A stretch of 52,607 nt of DNA from Bordetella parapertussis (GTDB lineage: Bacteria > Pseudomonadota > Gammaproteobacteria > Burkholderiales > Burkholderiaceae_C), in NCBI GenBank assembly GCA_945878355.1, contig CAMCTC010000023.1, positions 1 to 52,607 on the forward strand, read 5' to 3'. The translations under genes were made by a program, and so were the position numbers. Below the pieces are notes generated by a model. It had not been told where the DNA came from. It saw only the letters and a program-made list of their open reading frames with translations, and ran no database searches. Positions 42,979-51,656 of this stretch are shown here, piece after piece (positions within the stretch are counted from its first letter, which is position 1; each line of letters begins with the position of its first letter).

Positions 42979-43625
42979 GCGACAACCTGCGCTGGACCAC
43001 GCTGTCGCAGCTGCGCGCCGAGCCCATGTTGGCTGAGACCGACTGCGAGGTGCTGGCGGTGATGCCTTACCTCCAGCGTGCATCGGCACGCCGCGCCGCC
43101 GAGCTGATGGTCTCGCGCGCCGGGGCGCCGCTGCTGGTGCTGGCGGTACACGATGACCTGGGCGCCGGACCGATCGCGATCTGGAACAGCGCGATCGCCT
43201 GCAGCCGAAGCCCTTGGTTCCTGTACTGCGCCGAAGACGCGTTTGCCGGCCGCTACTGGCTGCGCTTTGCGCTGCAAGCCCTGCAAAAACAAACTGGTGC
43301 CGGTCTGCTCGCGTTCAACGACGGCAAGTGGTTCGGCCAACTGGCGGCCTTCGGCCTGGTGCGTCGCAGCTGGCTGGCGCCACTCTACGGTGGCGGGCTG
43401 TTTCATCCCGGTTACGCCCAGCACTACGGTGATACCGAGCTCACGCTGATCGCACGCCAACAGCAAGCGCTGTGCTACCACCCGCACGCGCTGTTGGTAG
43501 AGATCGACCACGACAAGGATGGGCGCGCCGTCAACGCGCTGGACCACGCCTTGTTCCATCGCCGTGCCGCCGCCGGGTTCGACCAGCTGGTGACCGATCC
43601 CGCGTTGCTCGGCGCGGTGGCTTGA
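42975..43625 (+). CDS. Glycosyltransferase-like protein
   Basis: About 216 residues starting at a GTG overlapping the previous stop (GTGA); ATG 42963 is an alternative. Blocks LAVHDDLGAGPIAIWNSAIACSRSPWFLYCAEDAFAGRYWLRFALQALQ resemble the GT-A nucleotide-sugar fold with an acidic motif (AED), and GKWFGQLAAFGLVRRSWLAPLYGGGLFHPGYAQHYGDTELTLIA the acceptor half. It belongs to the same unit as the GT41 protein. Family assignment by residues is tentative. Confidence 0.65.
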   Translation: MSDNLRWTTLSQLRAEPMLAETDCEVLAVMPYLQRASARRAAELMVSRAGAPLLVLAVHDDLGAGPIAIWNSAIACSRSPWFLYCAEDAFAGRYWLRFALQALQKQTGAGLLAFNDGKWFGQLAAFGLVRRSWLAPLYGGGLFHPGYAQHYGDTELTLIARQQQALCYHPHALLVEIDHDKDGRAVNALDHALFHRRAAAGFDQLVTDPALLGAVA

Positions 43626-43629
43626 GACA

Positions 43630-43647
43630 GCGAGGCACTGGCCTCGC
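43630..43647. terminator. Hairpin between converging genes
   Basis: GCGAGGC-ACTG-GCCTCGC, a perfect 7-bp stem with a four-base loop, lies just after the glycosyltransferase stop (43625) and before the end of the opposing coiled-coil gene (43656). No T-run. Confidence 0.55.
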
Positions 43648-43655
43648 AGCCGGGA

Positions 43656-44756
43656 TCAAGAGGCTTTCAGCGCCAAGCCCTGCGCAGCGCTCGCATCCTG
43701 CGTCGGCAGCATCAAACGGCTGATCAAGTGCCGGGCACGGTCCAGCGAGTGGCGCGACTGGCCCATCACCTGCTGCAATTGCCGATTGTCCAGGAAGTAC
43801 TGCTCCAACTCCTCCTGCACCTGGTGCAGTTGCAGCAGCAGCAACTCGTTTTCGCTCTCGAGCTCGGAGACCTGGGTGCGGCCCTGATCGGCCAGCTGTT
43901 GCGCAGCGCTCAGCGCCTGAGCACTGACACCAAGCTTGTCAAGCTGTTGATTCAGTTCGGCCTGCAAGCTGGCAAGCAAGACTGCCTGTTCCGCCTGCGC
44001 GGCATCGGCCTTCGCAAGCTGTTTGCGATGGTCGAGGAAACCCTGCTCCAACTCCTCCTGCACCTGGTGCAGTTGCAGCAGCAGCAACTCGTTCTCTCTC
44101 TCAAGTTCCAAGGCCTGGGTGCGACCCTGCTCGGCCAGTTGTTGCGACGCGCTGAGTTGCTGTTGCACCGACTGCAGGTCCGACGCCAGAGAGGGCGCCT
44201 GCGCACCAGCGGCGACCAAGCGCTGCAAGGTCAAGACCTGGTCTGCGCCAGGCGCTTGCAAAGCGCTGCGAAACAGCGGCATCCGGCCTGTCGGCGGCGC
44301 TGCGGACTCCAGCGCCTCAAACACATCCCAGAATTCAGGCGCTGCCCAGTCGAAGACCTTGGCCAACAACGCAGACATGCCGGCATCGATCGCGGGCCCC
44401 GAGACGCTCGATGCCACCCCATCGCCGGCCAAGCCCAGGCTGGCCAACACATCCGATGGCTGCTCGTCGTCCGCATTGATCAGCACCAGGCGACCACCGA
44501 ATGCAGCACGCCCGCGCAGCAAGCGGCGATGCAGCGCCAACCATTCATCGGCCATCGGTCCGCCAGGCGGCAAATGCCAGGGCGCCCGGTACAACCAGAA
44601 CACGAGTGGCCCATCGCTGCCTAGCGCTGGCGCTGCCAGCAACTCGTCAGCGGCGCTGTAAGTCCATCGCTTGCCCGCGCCGTTGCAGGCGGCGATGTAG
44701 GCCCCACAGTCCTCGACGCCCAAGCCTGTGATCACGATCTGAGCGGATGGCTGCAT
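43656..44756 (-). CDS. Coiled-coil protein with repeated LLLQLHQVQEELE motif
   Basis: A 366-residue protein. The N-terminal 160 residues form an alpha/beta fold (IVITGLGVEDCGAYIAACN, PLVFWLYRAPWHLPPGG, RLVLINADDEQPSDVLASLGL) resembling a small nucleotide- or sulfotransferase-like domain. The C-terminal half is coiled coil holding two copies of ENELLLLQLHQVQEELEQ, about 81 residues apart. The same motif is widespread in proteins of bacterial glycan loci, where it may join glycosylation factors; function is unknown. An internal DNA repeat encodes the two copies. Confidence 0.7.
   Translation of the reverse strand: MQPSAQIVITGLGVEDCGAYIAACNGAGKRWTYSAADELLAAPALGSDGPLVFWLYRAPWHLPPGGPMADEWLALHRRLLRGRAAFGGRLVLINADDEQPSDVLASLGLAGDGVASSVSGPAIDAGMSALLAKVFDWAAPEFWDVFEALESAAPPTGRMPLFRSALQAPGADQVLTLQRLVAAGAQAPSLASDLQSVQQQLSASQQLAEQGRTQALELERENELLLLQLHQVQEELEQGFLDHRKQLAKADAAQAEQAVLLASLQAELNQQLDKLGVSAQALSAAQQLADQGRTQVSELESENELLLLQLHQVQEELEQYFLDNRQLQQVMGQSRHSLDRARHLISRLMLPTQDASAAQGLALKAS
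43801..44093. repeat. Direct repeat within the coiled-coil gene
   Basis: The 50 bases at 43801-43850 recur exactly at 44044-44093. Similarity of the two repeats extends, with differences, for about 110 bases. The 243-base offset is exactly 81 codons, so the reading frame is kept and recombination would add or remove one coiled-coil unit cleanly. Confidence 0.9.
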
Positions 44757-44973
44757 AGGGTTGGTTCACCTTGGTTTGAAAGACCGGCCAGCGGGTTGAA
44801 TGGATCAGATGATCAAGACACTGGCAAATTGATTACTTGAATTGCTTCATGCATATTTCAAGCGATCTGAACATCTTACAACCACTGCCGGAAAGCCCGT
44901 ATGGGTCTACATCTATCAGGGTAGATGTTCAGTTTTTCCAACACCCAACGCAATCAGTTCGACCAGCAAACGG
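44757..44973. other. Gap between coiled-coil and cysNC genes
   Basis: About 217 bases, AT-richer than neighbours (44820-44880). It includes the inverted repeat ACATCTA (44909-44915) and TAGATGT (44922-44928) with a six-base loop and a short T-run on the + side. On the minus strand, the direction of cysNC transcription, the T-run is not downstream. It could be a weak terminator or an operator for the coiled-coil gene. Confidence 0.4.
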
Positions 44974-46878
44974 TCAAGCCAGCATCCGCGCCAGCCTCAG
45001 CGCCTCGATCACCCGCTGCGCCGCCTGCTCGGCGGTGCAAGTGGTCGTGTCGATGTGCAGCTCAGGATGGGGCGGCCGCTCGTAAGGCGCGTCGATGCCG
45101 GTGAAGTTCTTCAGCTCGCCGCGCCTGGCCTTGGCGTACAGCCCCTTGGGGTCGCGTTGTTCGGCCAGCGCGAGCGGCGTGTCGACGAACACCTCGAAGA
45201 ATTCGTCTTCGCCCAGCATCGCGCGTGCCATCTCGCGCTCGGCGCGGTAGGGTGAGATGAAGGCGGTCAGCACGATCAAGCCCGCGTCGACCATCAACCT
45301 GGCCACCTCGGCGATGCGGCGGATGTTCTCCACCCGGTCCTCGGGCGTGAAGCCCAGGTCGCGGTTCAGGCCATGGCGCACGTTGTCGCCGTCGAGCAAA
45401 TAGCTGTGACGGCCCTGCGCCAGCAACTGGCTTTCCACCAGGTTGGCGATCGTGCTCTTGCCCGAACCCGACAAACCGGTCAGCCACACCACGCAGGGTT
45501 TCTGGCCCTTGATCGCCGCGCGACCGGCCTTGTCGACGTCCAGCGCTTGCCGGTGGATGTTGTGTGCGCGGCGCAGCGCAAAGTGCAACATCCCCGCGCC
45601 GGCGGTTCGATGCGTCATGCGGTCAATCAGGATGAAGCCGCCGGTGTCGCGGTTGTCCGCATAGGCGTCGAAGGGCACCGCCCGGTCCAGGCTGAGCTTG
45701 CACACCCCGATCGCGTTGAGCTCGAGCCGGCGCGCGGCCATCTGCTCGAGGGTGTTGACATTGACCTGGTGGTGGATGTCGGTCACCGTCGCGTTCACGC
45801 TGTTGGCGCCGATCTTCATCAGGTACGCGCGCCCGGGCAGCAGCGGCTCGTCGTCCATCCACACGATAGTGCATTCGAACTGGTCGGCAACCTCGGCTGG
45901 CGCTACGGCTGCCGAAATCACGTCACCGCGCGAAATGTCGATCTCGTCGGCCAGCACCAGCGTCACCGCTTGGCCTGCCACGGCCAGCGCCAGGTCGGCG
46001 TCCTTCGTGACGATGCGCGCGACGGTGGATTCACGGCCCGACGGCTGCACCCGGATACGCTCGCCCACCGCCACCTGGCCCGACACCAGCGTGCCCGCAA
46101 AGCCCCGGAAATCCAGGTTCGGCCGGTTCACCCACTGCACCGGCAGGCGCATCGGCTGCTGGCGCAGACGCAGCGTGTCGACCGGCACCGTCTCTAGCCA
46201 GCCCATCAGCGTGGGGCCTTGGTACCAAGGCATTCGCGCGCTGGGCTCGATCACGTTGTCGCCCTTGAAGGCCGACAGCGGCACGAAGGTCAGGCTCTCG
46301 AAACCGAGCTTCTCGGCGAACAAGCGGTAGTCCTGCTCGATGCGCTGGAAGGTCTGCTGCGCATAGTCCACCAGGTCCATCTTGTTGATCGCCACCAGCA
46401 CATGGCGGATGCCTAGCAAGTTCACCAAAAAGCTGTGCCGGCGCGTCTGCGTCAGGATGCCCTTGCGCGCGTCGACCATCAGCACCGCGGCGTCGGCCGT
46501 CGACGCGCCGGTGACCATGTTGCGGGTGTACTGCTCATGACCCGGCGTGTCGGCGACGATGAACTTGCGCCGTTCGGTGCTGAAGTAGCGGTAGGCCACG
46601 TCGATCGTGATGCCCTGCTCGCGCTCGGCCGCCAGGCCGTCGACGAGCAGCGCGAAGTCGATCTGATCGCCCTGCGTGCCCCACTTCTTCGAGTCAGCCA
46701 CCACCGCGGCCAGTTGGTCCTCGAACAGCAGCTTCGATTCGTACAACAACCGCCCGATCAGCGTGCTCTTGCCGTCGTCGACGCTGCCGCAGGTGATAAA
46801 GCGCAGCAAGCCTTTGTGCTGCTGCGCGTGCAGGTACTCATCGATGTCGGTGGCGATCAGGCTGGAGGCGTGTGACAT
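44974..46878 (-). CDS. cysNC: Bifunctional sulfate adenylyltransferase subunit 1 / APS kinase
   Basis: A 634-residue fusion. CysN part: GTPase motifs [15 protein letters not shown] (about 31-45), ERERGITID-like [22 protein letters not shown] and NKMDLVDY, then a beta-barrel domain. CysC part from about residue 455: [18 protein letters not shown]alker [27 protein letters not shown] and [14 protein letters not shown]. It activates sulfate to APS and then PAPS with CysD. ATG 46878 shares a base with the cysD stop. It is the usual arrangement of betaproteobacteria, which often fuse N and C. Confidence 0.95.
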   Translation of the reverse strand: MSHASSLIATDIDEYLHAQQHKGLLRFITCGSVDDGKSTLIGRLLYESKLLFEDQLAAVVADSKKWGTQGDQIDFALLVDGLAAEREQGITIDVAYRYFSTERRKFIVADTPGHEQYTRNMVTGASTADAAVLMVDARKGILTQTRRHSFLVNLLGIRHVLVAINKMDLVDYAQQTFQRIEQDYRLFAEKLGFESLTFVPLSAFKGDNVIEPSARMPWYQGPTLMGWLETVPVDTLRLRQQPMRLPVQWVNRPNLDFRGFAGTLVSGQVAVGERIRVQPSGRESTVARIVTKDADLALAVAGQAVTLVLADEIDISRGDVISAAVAPAEVADQFECTIVWMDDEPLLPGRAYLMKIGANSVNATVTDIHHQVNVNTLEQMAARRLELNAIGVCKLSLDRAVPFDAYADNRDTGGFILIDRMTHRTAGAGMLHFALRRAHNIHRQALDVDKAGRAAIKGQKPCVVWLTGLSGSGKSTIANLVESQLLAQGRHSYLLDGDNVRHGLNRDLGFTPEDRVENIRRIAEVARLMVDAGLIVLTAFISPYRAEREMARAMLGEDEFFEVFVDTPLALAEQRDPKGLYAKARRGELKNFTGIDAPYERPPHPELHIDTTTCTAEQAAQRVIEALRLARMLA

Positions 46879-48674
46879 CAAAAATACCCTTGCTGTTTTT
46901 TCTTTTCCATCGACGCCGCGCCGTCGTGGTCGATCACCCGGCCCTGGCGTTCGGAGCTGGTGGCCAGCAGCATCTCCTGGATGATGGCCGGCAGCGTGTC
47001 GGCCTCGGATTCGACCGCGCCCGTCAGCGGGTAGCAACCCAAGGTTCTGAAGCGCACCTTCTTCATCATCGGCACCTCGCCGGCGCGCAGCGGCATGCGG
47101 TCGTCGTCGACCATGATCAGCGTGCCGTTGCGCTCGACCACCGGCCGCGCGGCGGCGAAGTACAGCGGCACCACCGGAATGTTCTCGAGGTGGATGTACT
47201 GCCAGATGTCGAGCTCGGTCCAGTTCGACAGCGGAAACACCCGCATCGACTCGCCAGGATGCTTGCGCGCGTTGTACAGGCGCCAGAGTTCGGGGCGCTG
47301 GTCTTTCGGGTCCCAGCGATGCTGAGCGCTGCGGAACGAGAAGATGCGCTCTTTGGCGCGGCTCTTCTCCTCGTCACGGCGCGCACCGCCAAACGCTGCA
47401 TCGAAGCCGTGCGCGTCCAGTGCCTGCTTCAGCCCTTCGGTCTTCATGATGTCGGTGTGGATCGCCGAGCCGTGCGTGAAGGGGTTGATGTCCTTGGCGA
47501 TGCCCTCGGGGTTGACATGCACCAGCAGTTCCAGACCCAGCGCCTCGACCATCCGATCACGAAATGCGTACATCTCGCTGAACTTCCAGCGCGTGTCGAC
47601 ATGCAGCAGTGGAAACGGTGGCTTGGCTGGGTGAAAAGCCTTCATCGCCAGGTGCAGCATCACCGCGCTGTCCTTGCCGACGGAGTACAGCATCACCGGC
47701 TTGTCGGCCTCGGCCACCACCTCGCGCAGGATGTGGATGCTCTCGGCCTCGAGCTGTTGCAAGTGGGTCAACGGGGTGGCAGATGAGCTCATGTCGCGCT
47801 TTGTGGAGGGCTGAAAACTGCTGGTGGGTTGCGCTTGTGGCGCGTTGATCAAGCGGACATCGTGGCCTTCAGCGGCCATCCAGGCGCTCAACAAGGGGGC
47901 GCGGGCCAGCCAGCGGTTCGATGTCACCAGCCACAGCGGGCCGCCCGCCTGCGCTCGAAGCCCCTGGATGAAAGCCAGCCAGTCGCTCTGCGTCGGCCAA
48001 GCCGACGTGGCGCGCCACCAAGGGCTGCCACGCGGCGTGTGCGCCACCAACTGACAGGCCGGCGCATGCGGGGACGGCAAAGACCGCTCGGTCAGCGCCA
48101 GCACCTTGGCACCTGCGGCGCGCGCCTGCTCACGCCAGCCCGGCCATTGCGTGCGCCACCAGTCGCTCAGCTCGGCGCAGCGCTCGCTGCGGCCAAGCTC
48201 CCAGGCCGGCGTGGTGCTCAGGCCGTGACGCAGCCACTGCTTGGTCACCCAGGCTTCACGCTGCGCGGCGGTCCACGCCGCGAGCTGTGGCGAAACGCCA
48301 GCCAGGTGCTCGCCTGCCAGACCAAGCGTCCAAACGCCCCCGCGATGGCCGGTTGAGCGATCGCTGGCTGAGCCTGCGATGTCGCCCACCGGTGGCGCGC
48401 CCAGCCAGGCCTGCAGCAATGCAGCTTCAGCGACCAGCGCTTGCTCGGGGTTCACGCCGAGCAAGCGCTCGCTGTGCGGCCTGCGCCCGCGAGGGCGAGC
48501 GTCGACCGCGCTCCATCCACCGGCCCCATACGCCTTGAACGCCGCCACCACCGTGGGCACGCTCAGTCCAGTGGACTGCGCCACCTGGGCCAGCGTTTGC
48601 CCGTCCAGACGCAGCGACACGGCGTCGCGCCGGCGGGCGTTCAGGGCATCAGGGGTGAGCTTGGAGCCTTGCAC
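46878..48674 (-). CDS. cysD: CysD fused to an N-terminal HTH/inactive-transposase-like domain
   Basis: One open frame of 598 codons. Residues about 295-598 are Cys[43 protein letters not shown] with the PP-loop, [20 protein letters not shown] and the C-terminal QGYF. Residues 1-290 are foreign: an HTH ([28 protein letters not shown]), [16 protein letters not shown] as in IS630 transposases, and a degenerate DDE-like region. The linker is Pro/Ser-rich. GTG 48674 starts it; CysD could start alone at ATG 47792 but no ribosome site precedes it. If fused, transcriptional or RNA control may be joined to sulfate activation. Confidence 0.75.
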   Translation of the reverse strand: MQGSKLTPDALNARRRDAVSLRLDGQTLAQVAQSTGLSVPTVVAAFKAYGAGGWSAVDARPRGRRPHSERLLGVNPEQALVAEAALLQAWLGAPPVGDIAGSASDRSTGHRGGVWTLGLAGEHLAGVSPQLAAWTAAQREAWVTKQWLRHGLSTTPAWELGRSERCAELSDWWRTQWPGWREQARAAGAKVLALTERSLPSPHAPACQLVAHTPRGSPWWRATSAWPTQSDWLAFIQGLRAQAGGPLWLVTSNRWLARAPLLSAWMAAEGHDVRLINAPQAQPTSSFQPSTKRDMSSSATPLTHLQQLEAESIHILREVVAEADKPVMLYSVGKDSAVMLHLAMKAFHPAKPPFPLLHVDTRWKFSEMYAFRDRMVEALGLELLVHVNPEGIAKDINPFTHGSAIHTDIMKTEGLKQALDAHGFDAAFGGARRDEEKSRAKERIFSFRSAQHRWDPKDQRPELWRLYNARKHPGESMRVFPLSNWTELDIWQYIHLENIPVVPLYFAAARPVVERNGTLIMVDDDRMPLRAGEVPMMKKVRFRTLGCYPLTGAVESEADTLPAIIQEMLLATSSERQGRVIDHDGAASMEKKKQQGYF

Positions 48675-48740
48675 GATGATCTAAGATTTTTATTAAACCT
48701 TTTATCTGACAAAAAATCAGAAAGATTATTATTGCATTTT
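48675..48740 (-). promoter_or_regulatory. AT-rich promoter region of the sulfate-activation operon
   Basis: The 66 bases before the GTG are strongly AT-rich compared with the GC-rich genes. They contain the inverted repeat TCTGA-N7-TCAGA (48705-48709 and 48717-48721), possibly an operator. On the minus strand TTTAAT and TAATAAA boxes lie close to the GTG but I cannot fix a -35 at normal spacing. Confidence 0.45.
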
Positions 48741-48956
48741 TGGAGCGGCCTCGGCCGCGCGAACAGCGCCGACCGCCGAGCTTCGTCGTTCCGCAAGACC
48801 GAAAACCAGCCATCTGTCCGGCAACTGCCTCTGGCAAGATCAGGTCAGAACCAAATCCGACACTTCACCAGCGAATAGACGCGGGTTTACACCAGCGCCA
48901 ACAGGCCCGAACGCCGGCTGTAGAGCCGGTTGTCGAATCGGCCTGGCGCTGCTAGC
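48741..48956. other. Intergenic stretch, no supported gene
   Basis: About 215 bases with GC-rich sequence after the AT-rich cysD promoter. I see no gene, although short reading frames cross it. The rightward toxin-antitoxin promoter must lie at its right end, near 48945-48970. Confidence 0.3.
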
Positions 48957-48969
48957 ATTACCCGGTAAT
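48957..48969 (+). promoter_or_regulatory. Inverted repeat before the AbrB/PIN operon
   Basis: ATTACC-C-GGTAAT, a 13-base inverted repeat, lies 13 bases before the antitoxin ATG. TTGGAG (48972-48977) follows as ribosome site. It is likely the operator bound by the antitoxin; GGTAAT motifs recur before the gene at 49905. Confidence 0.5.
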
Positions 48970-48982
48970 ACTTGGAGTCGTC

Positions 48983-49228
48983 ATGGAAGTCACGTCGGTC
49001 ACCAGCAAGGGGCAGGTCACCATCCCGAAGGAGCTTCGGCAACAACTGGGCATTCGGCAGGGCAGCCGCATCGAGTTCTCGCTGGTCGACGACCACGTCG
49101 AGATGCGGGTGCGGAGCTCACCCGCTGGCGAGGCCCAGAGCGGCTTCGGCATGCTCAAGAGCCGGCGTGCCGCCGTGCCGGCGGACTTCGACCCCGCCAT
49201 GCTGCTCAAACCCGAGCTCGGGCGATGA
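48983..49228 (+). CDS. AbrB/MazE-type antitoxin (VapB-like)
   Basis: An 81-residue SpoVT/AbrB-fold protein: VTSVTSKGQVTIPKELRQQLGIRQGSRIEFSLVDDHVEMRV is the DNA-binding hairpin; the C-terminal part (GFGMLKSRRAAVPADFDPAMLLK) contacts the toxin. It should neutralise the PIN-domain RNase encoded next, whose ATG overlaps its stop by four bases, and repress the operon through the 48957 repeat. GGAG precedes the ATG at six bases. Confidence 0.9.
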   Translation: MEVTSVTSKGQVTIPKELRQQLGIRQGSRIEFSLVDDHVEMRVRSSPAGEAQSGFGMLKSRRAAVPADFDPAMLLKPELGR

Positions 49229-49641
49229 TCGGTCTCGACACCAACGTCCTCGCCCGGTACTACATCGACGACGAGGCTGACGTCGAGGCGCGGCGCCAAC
49301 GCCTGGCAGCACGGCGCCTCATCGAGTCGGGCCAGCCGCTGATGGTGAGCAAGTCGGTGGTCCTTGAGCTTGAGTGGGTCATGCGCGGCTACTACAGCTT
49401 CAATCAAGCCGAGGTGACCCGCGTTATCCGACACCTGCTTGAGCAGACTGGCATCACCGTCGAGGGCCGTGATGCCGTGGAACAGGCGCTCTCCAACTGC
49501 GAGGCGGGCATCGATTTCGCGGACGCGTTGCACCACGCCAGCTACAAGTCTTGCGACAGCGTCGCAACCTTTGATGACCGCAAGTTTGCCAGGCGGGCCA
49601 AGAAGCTCGGCTTGGCGCCGGCCGTGGTGGTCGTACCTTAG
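49225..49641 (+). CDS. PIN-domain toxin (VapC-like RNase)
   Basis: A 138-residue PIN protein. Acidic residues of the metal site lie in MIGLDTNVLARYYID, VLELEWVMRG, AGIDFADALHHA and SVATFDDRKFARR. The toxins cut tRNA or rRNA. Length is typical (about 130-140). It is the second gene of the operon with overlapping ATGA. The C-terminus is intact, so the toxin should be active when freed. Confidence 0.9.
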   Translation: MIGLDTNVLARYYIDDEADVEARRQRLAARRLIESGQPLMVSKSVVLELEWVMRGYYSFNQAEVTRVIRHLLEQTGITVEGRDAVEQALSNCEAGIDFADALHHASYKSCDSVATFDDRKFARRAKKLGLAPAVVVVP

Positions 49642-49904
49642 TATCTTGGCCCCGGGCTCGCCGTCGCACTCAAGCATGCGGCCTACGTTCTGGTATAAAA
49701 CCCTGGCCGCGCTCGAGCCACGCCACCAACATCGAACATCCGACCGACGCGCCACCGGGCAAGCCTCGGGAAGCGGCAGACTGGCTGGTTGCTCCGCAAC
49801 AGAGTTCGCGGCGACGAAGCTTTACCGTGTGTTTCAACCATTGGTAATTTACCGAGGCATCAACACCTGGTAATACTAAACCCTTGATACGAAAGGCGAT
49901 TTCA
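49642..49904. other. AT-rich spacer with GGTAAT motifs
   Basis: No supported gene. GGTAATTTACC (49843-49853) is a perfect palindrome and GGTAATAC follows at 49869-49876. The same GGTAAT half-site is in the inverted repeat before the AbrB/PIN operon. CCCTTGATACGAAAGG follows as the ribosome-site region of the next gene. Confidence 0.35.
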
Positions 49905-50300
49905 GTGAACAACCTCGACGAATTTCATAAAATGCTGACCGCTAACCCTGATATTGAATCAATCATCGGGGCAGTCCTGCGCGATATTTTCTACACTTCT
50001 TACGAGCGCGCTTTCGGGCAGCCATCCGCAGATATACGGGCCAAGGTTGACCAAGCAGATGCCCAGACAATTGCTGAATGGCTACCGAATTTTGTCCGCG
50101 TCCGAAATAGCACCGACCTATTTGTATCAAGCTTGGAGCACGCCATCGCCAAATATGGGGCGTCGCTTCTGGCGAGAAATTTTGGCATCGAAACTGGCCC
50201 GGTGCATGGCATGTCCGATGTTCTCGAAGTGCTGCAGCGGCAACCATCCAATGCACAGCGAATCGCAGAGGACCAGCCGCCGCCGGATGGTGGTGGGTGA
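49905..50300 (+). CDS. Hypothetical protein of about 131 residues
   Basis: I do not recognise a family. Start GTG 49905 is chosen because AAAGG lies eight bases before it; TTG 49884 would add seven residues. The protein is rich in Asp and Ile and helical in pattern (LDEFHKMLTANPDIESIIGAVLRDIFYTSYERAF). The C-terminus (DVLEVLQRQPSNAQRIAEDQPPPDGGG) ends at a TGA that is followed in the same frame by another coding-like segment. Base composition is less GC-rich than the neighbours, fitting an acquired gene. Confidence 0.55.
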   Translation: MNNLDEFHKMLTANPDIESIIGAVLRDIFYTSYERAFGQPSADIRAKVDQADAQTIAEWLPNFVRVRNSTDLFVSSLEHAIAKYGASLLARNFGIETGPVHGMSDVLEVLQRQPSNAQRIAEDQPPPDGGG

Positions 50301-50516
50301 AACAGCCTTCCCACCGACTGGTCAGCGGGAACGACTGCTAGACGCACGCCACGGCTGCGCTACCTGCTGCTCGACGAAGGCGTTATCGACGAGAGCGGCC
50401 CTCTCGCCGAACAGACCACGGCGAGCCCCAAGACCGCCACTCTGGACCAACTCGACACCTGGGCCGAACGCATCCTCGATGCGCCCACATCGCTAGATGT
50501 CTTCGACGGCCACTGA
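50301..50516 (+). pseudogene. C-terminal relic, DUF4351-like, in frame after a TGA
   Basis: Directly after the TGA of the preceding gene the same frame stays open for 71 codons and ends at TGA 50514-50516. The end (ATLDQLDTWAERILDAPTSLDVF) resembles the C-terminal DUF4351 segment of Rpn/transposase-like proteins. No start codon or ribosome site of its own is obvious. Either it is a relic, or the upstream gene is interrupted by the TGA. Confidence 0.45.
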
Positions 50517-50635
50517 AAGGCCGTCGGCCAAACCGGCTCCCCACTCAGCCCCGCACCGCCGCCTTTGCAAACAGCGCAGCCAGCGGAAGTTGGGATTGAA
50601 TAGCCAGTACCAGCGCCGAAGAGGCAGTACCGGTC

Positions 50636-50890
50636 TCAGGAATTTGGTACGACCGTGCGAGGAAAACCACGCAAATAAAGCGTATCCGGAGAGAGGTCTA
50701 TCTCTTCGTTCCAAACCACTACGCCATGCGCAACGTGGGCACGCATGAAGAGATTAAAATCTCTTAGTGCAGCAAAAGCGGGATAGTCCAAATAAGGACG
50801 CATATCGAAACGACGGAACTCGCCCGAGGCAAAATCTGCCTCGACAAAAAAATCCGGCGTTACTTTAACTTGAGTTACATCGGGCGTCAT
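50636..50890 (-). CDS. DUF2442 family protein
   Basis: An 84-residue protein with the DUF2442 layout: DVTQVKVTPDFFVEADFASGEFRRFDMRPYLDYPAFAALRDFNLFMRAHV and VVVWNEEIDLSPDTLYLRG. DUF2442 genes are usually small accessory genes paired with a DUF4160 partner, and are suspected toxin-antitoxin partners; the expected partner is not seen here. ATG 50890 follows CCCGATGT. Confidence 0.8.
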   Translation of the reverse strand: MTPDVTQVKVTPDFFVEADFASGEFRRFDMRPYLDYPAFAALRDFNLFMRAHVAHGVVVWNEEIDLSPDTLYLRGFPRTVVPNS

Positions 50891-51030
50891 GCCATGTCAC
50901 CTCAGCGAATGGGGTCGATCTTGAATGGTTTTTGGCCAGTACTGACCAATTACCAACCGGCCATCAGATCATCCTGATGCAAGGGCGAGGTGCACTGCGT
51001 CTTGAGTGATCATGGTTTGGAAGCCAGAAG
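50891..51030. other. Short gap without gene
   Basis: No feature supported. Includes GGTTTTTGGCCAGTACTGACCAATTACC without obvious symmetry. Confidence 0.2.
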
Positions 51031-51417
51031 TCACCAAAGGGTGCGCGTGCCAAACGCAACAAACGCTGGGTCGCGGGTGACGAGCACCAAGCGCTCCAGA
51101 TCGGCCTGCGCAGCGAGCATGCGATCGAAGGGATCGCGATGGTCTTGGGGGTAGTTGCCGGACCGCAACGCGTGCAAGTGGGTCATGGGGAGGTGGACAA
51201 AGCCATCGGCCAGGACGAGCTCGCTGAAGGCGCGATGGGCTTCAGGCACGCCGCCAAGCTTGCCGAGGCGCTGCTTGGTGCCCACTTCCCACGCACTGGC
51301 AGCGCTGACCAAGACCTCGTTGGCTTCGTCGGCGACCGCCGAGCGCGCCGTGGTGCTGAGCTGCGGGTCGTCTGTCCACCACCACAACAGGGCATGGGTG
51401 TCGATCAGGAGGCGCAT
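51031..51417 (-). CDS. PIN-domain toxin (VapC-like, Phd partner)
   Basis: A 128-residue PIN protein: MRLLIDTHALLWWWTDDPQ with the first Asp, EVLVSAASAWEVGTKQRLGKL, and HRDPFDRMLAAQADLERLVLVTRD with the later Asp residues. It belongs to the PIN branch that pairs with Phd/YefM-type antitoxins. ATG 51417 follows CAGGATTG; a TTG at 51432 would overlap the antitoxin stop. The ribonuclease should be held by the upstream-encoded antitoxin. Confidence 0.9.
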   Translation of the reverse strand: MRLLIDTHALLWWWTDDPQLSTTARSAVADEANEVLVSAASAWEVGTKQRLGKLGGVPEAHRAFSELVLADGFVHLPMTHLHALRSGNYPQDHRDPFDRMLAAQADLERLVLVTRDPAFVAFGTRTLW

Positions 51418-51428
51418 CAATCCTGATT

Positions 51429-51650
51429 TCAAGCCCGAAGTTCATCGGCAGGCAGGGGATCGAAAAACTCGTCCCCCACCCGACCGGCCAAGCGGCCGGG
51501 CTGCCGTCGCGGTGGCAGCACCTGCAACGGCACCAGGCGCGCATAGGGTTTGCCGGCCTTGGCCAATATGATTTCCTCACCGGCGTGCGCTTGCTCCAGC
51601 AAACGAGACAGGTGGGTCTTGGCTTCGTGAACATTGACGGTGATGGCCAT
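51429..51650 (-). CDS. Phd/YefM-type antitoxin
   Basis: A 73-residue antitoxin. AITVNVHEAKTHLSRLLEQAHAGEEIILAKAGKPYARLVPL is the Phd dimer fold. The tail (GDEFFDPLPADEL) is the toxin-binding part. It is first in the operon with the PIN toxin. The predicted transcription start falls at the ATG, so the mRNA may be leaderless. Operator repeats lie in the promoter. Confidence 0.9.
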   Translation of the reverse strand: MAITVNVHEAKTHLSRLLEQAHAGEEIILAKAGKPYARLVPLQVLPPRRQPGRLAGRVGDEFFDPLPADELRA

Positions 51651-51656
51651 CGCGAA

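Noticed and set aside
50301..50516. Selenocysteine recoding at the TGA 50298-50300
   Set aside because: No downstream hairpin of the needed kind is visible and the upstream protein ends in an unstructured PPPDGGG tail, so a relic or chance open frame is simpler.
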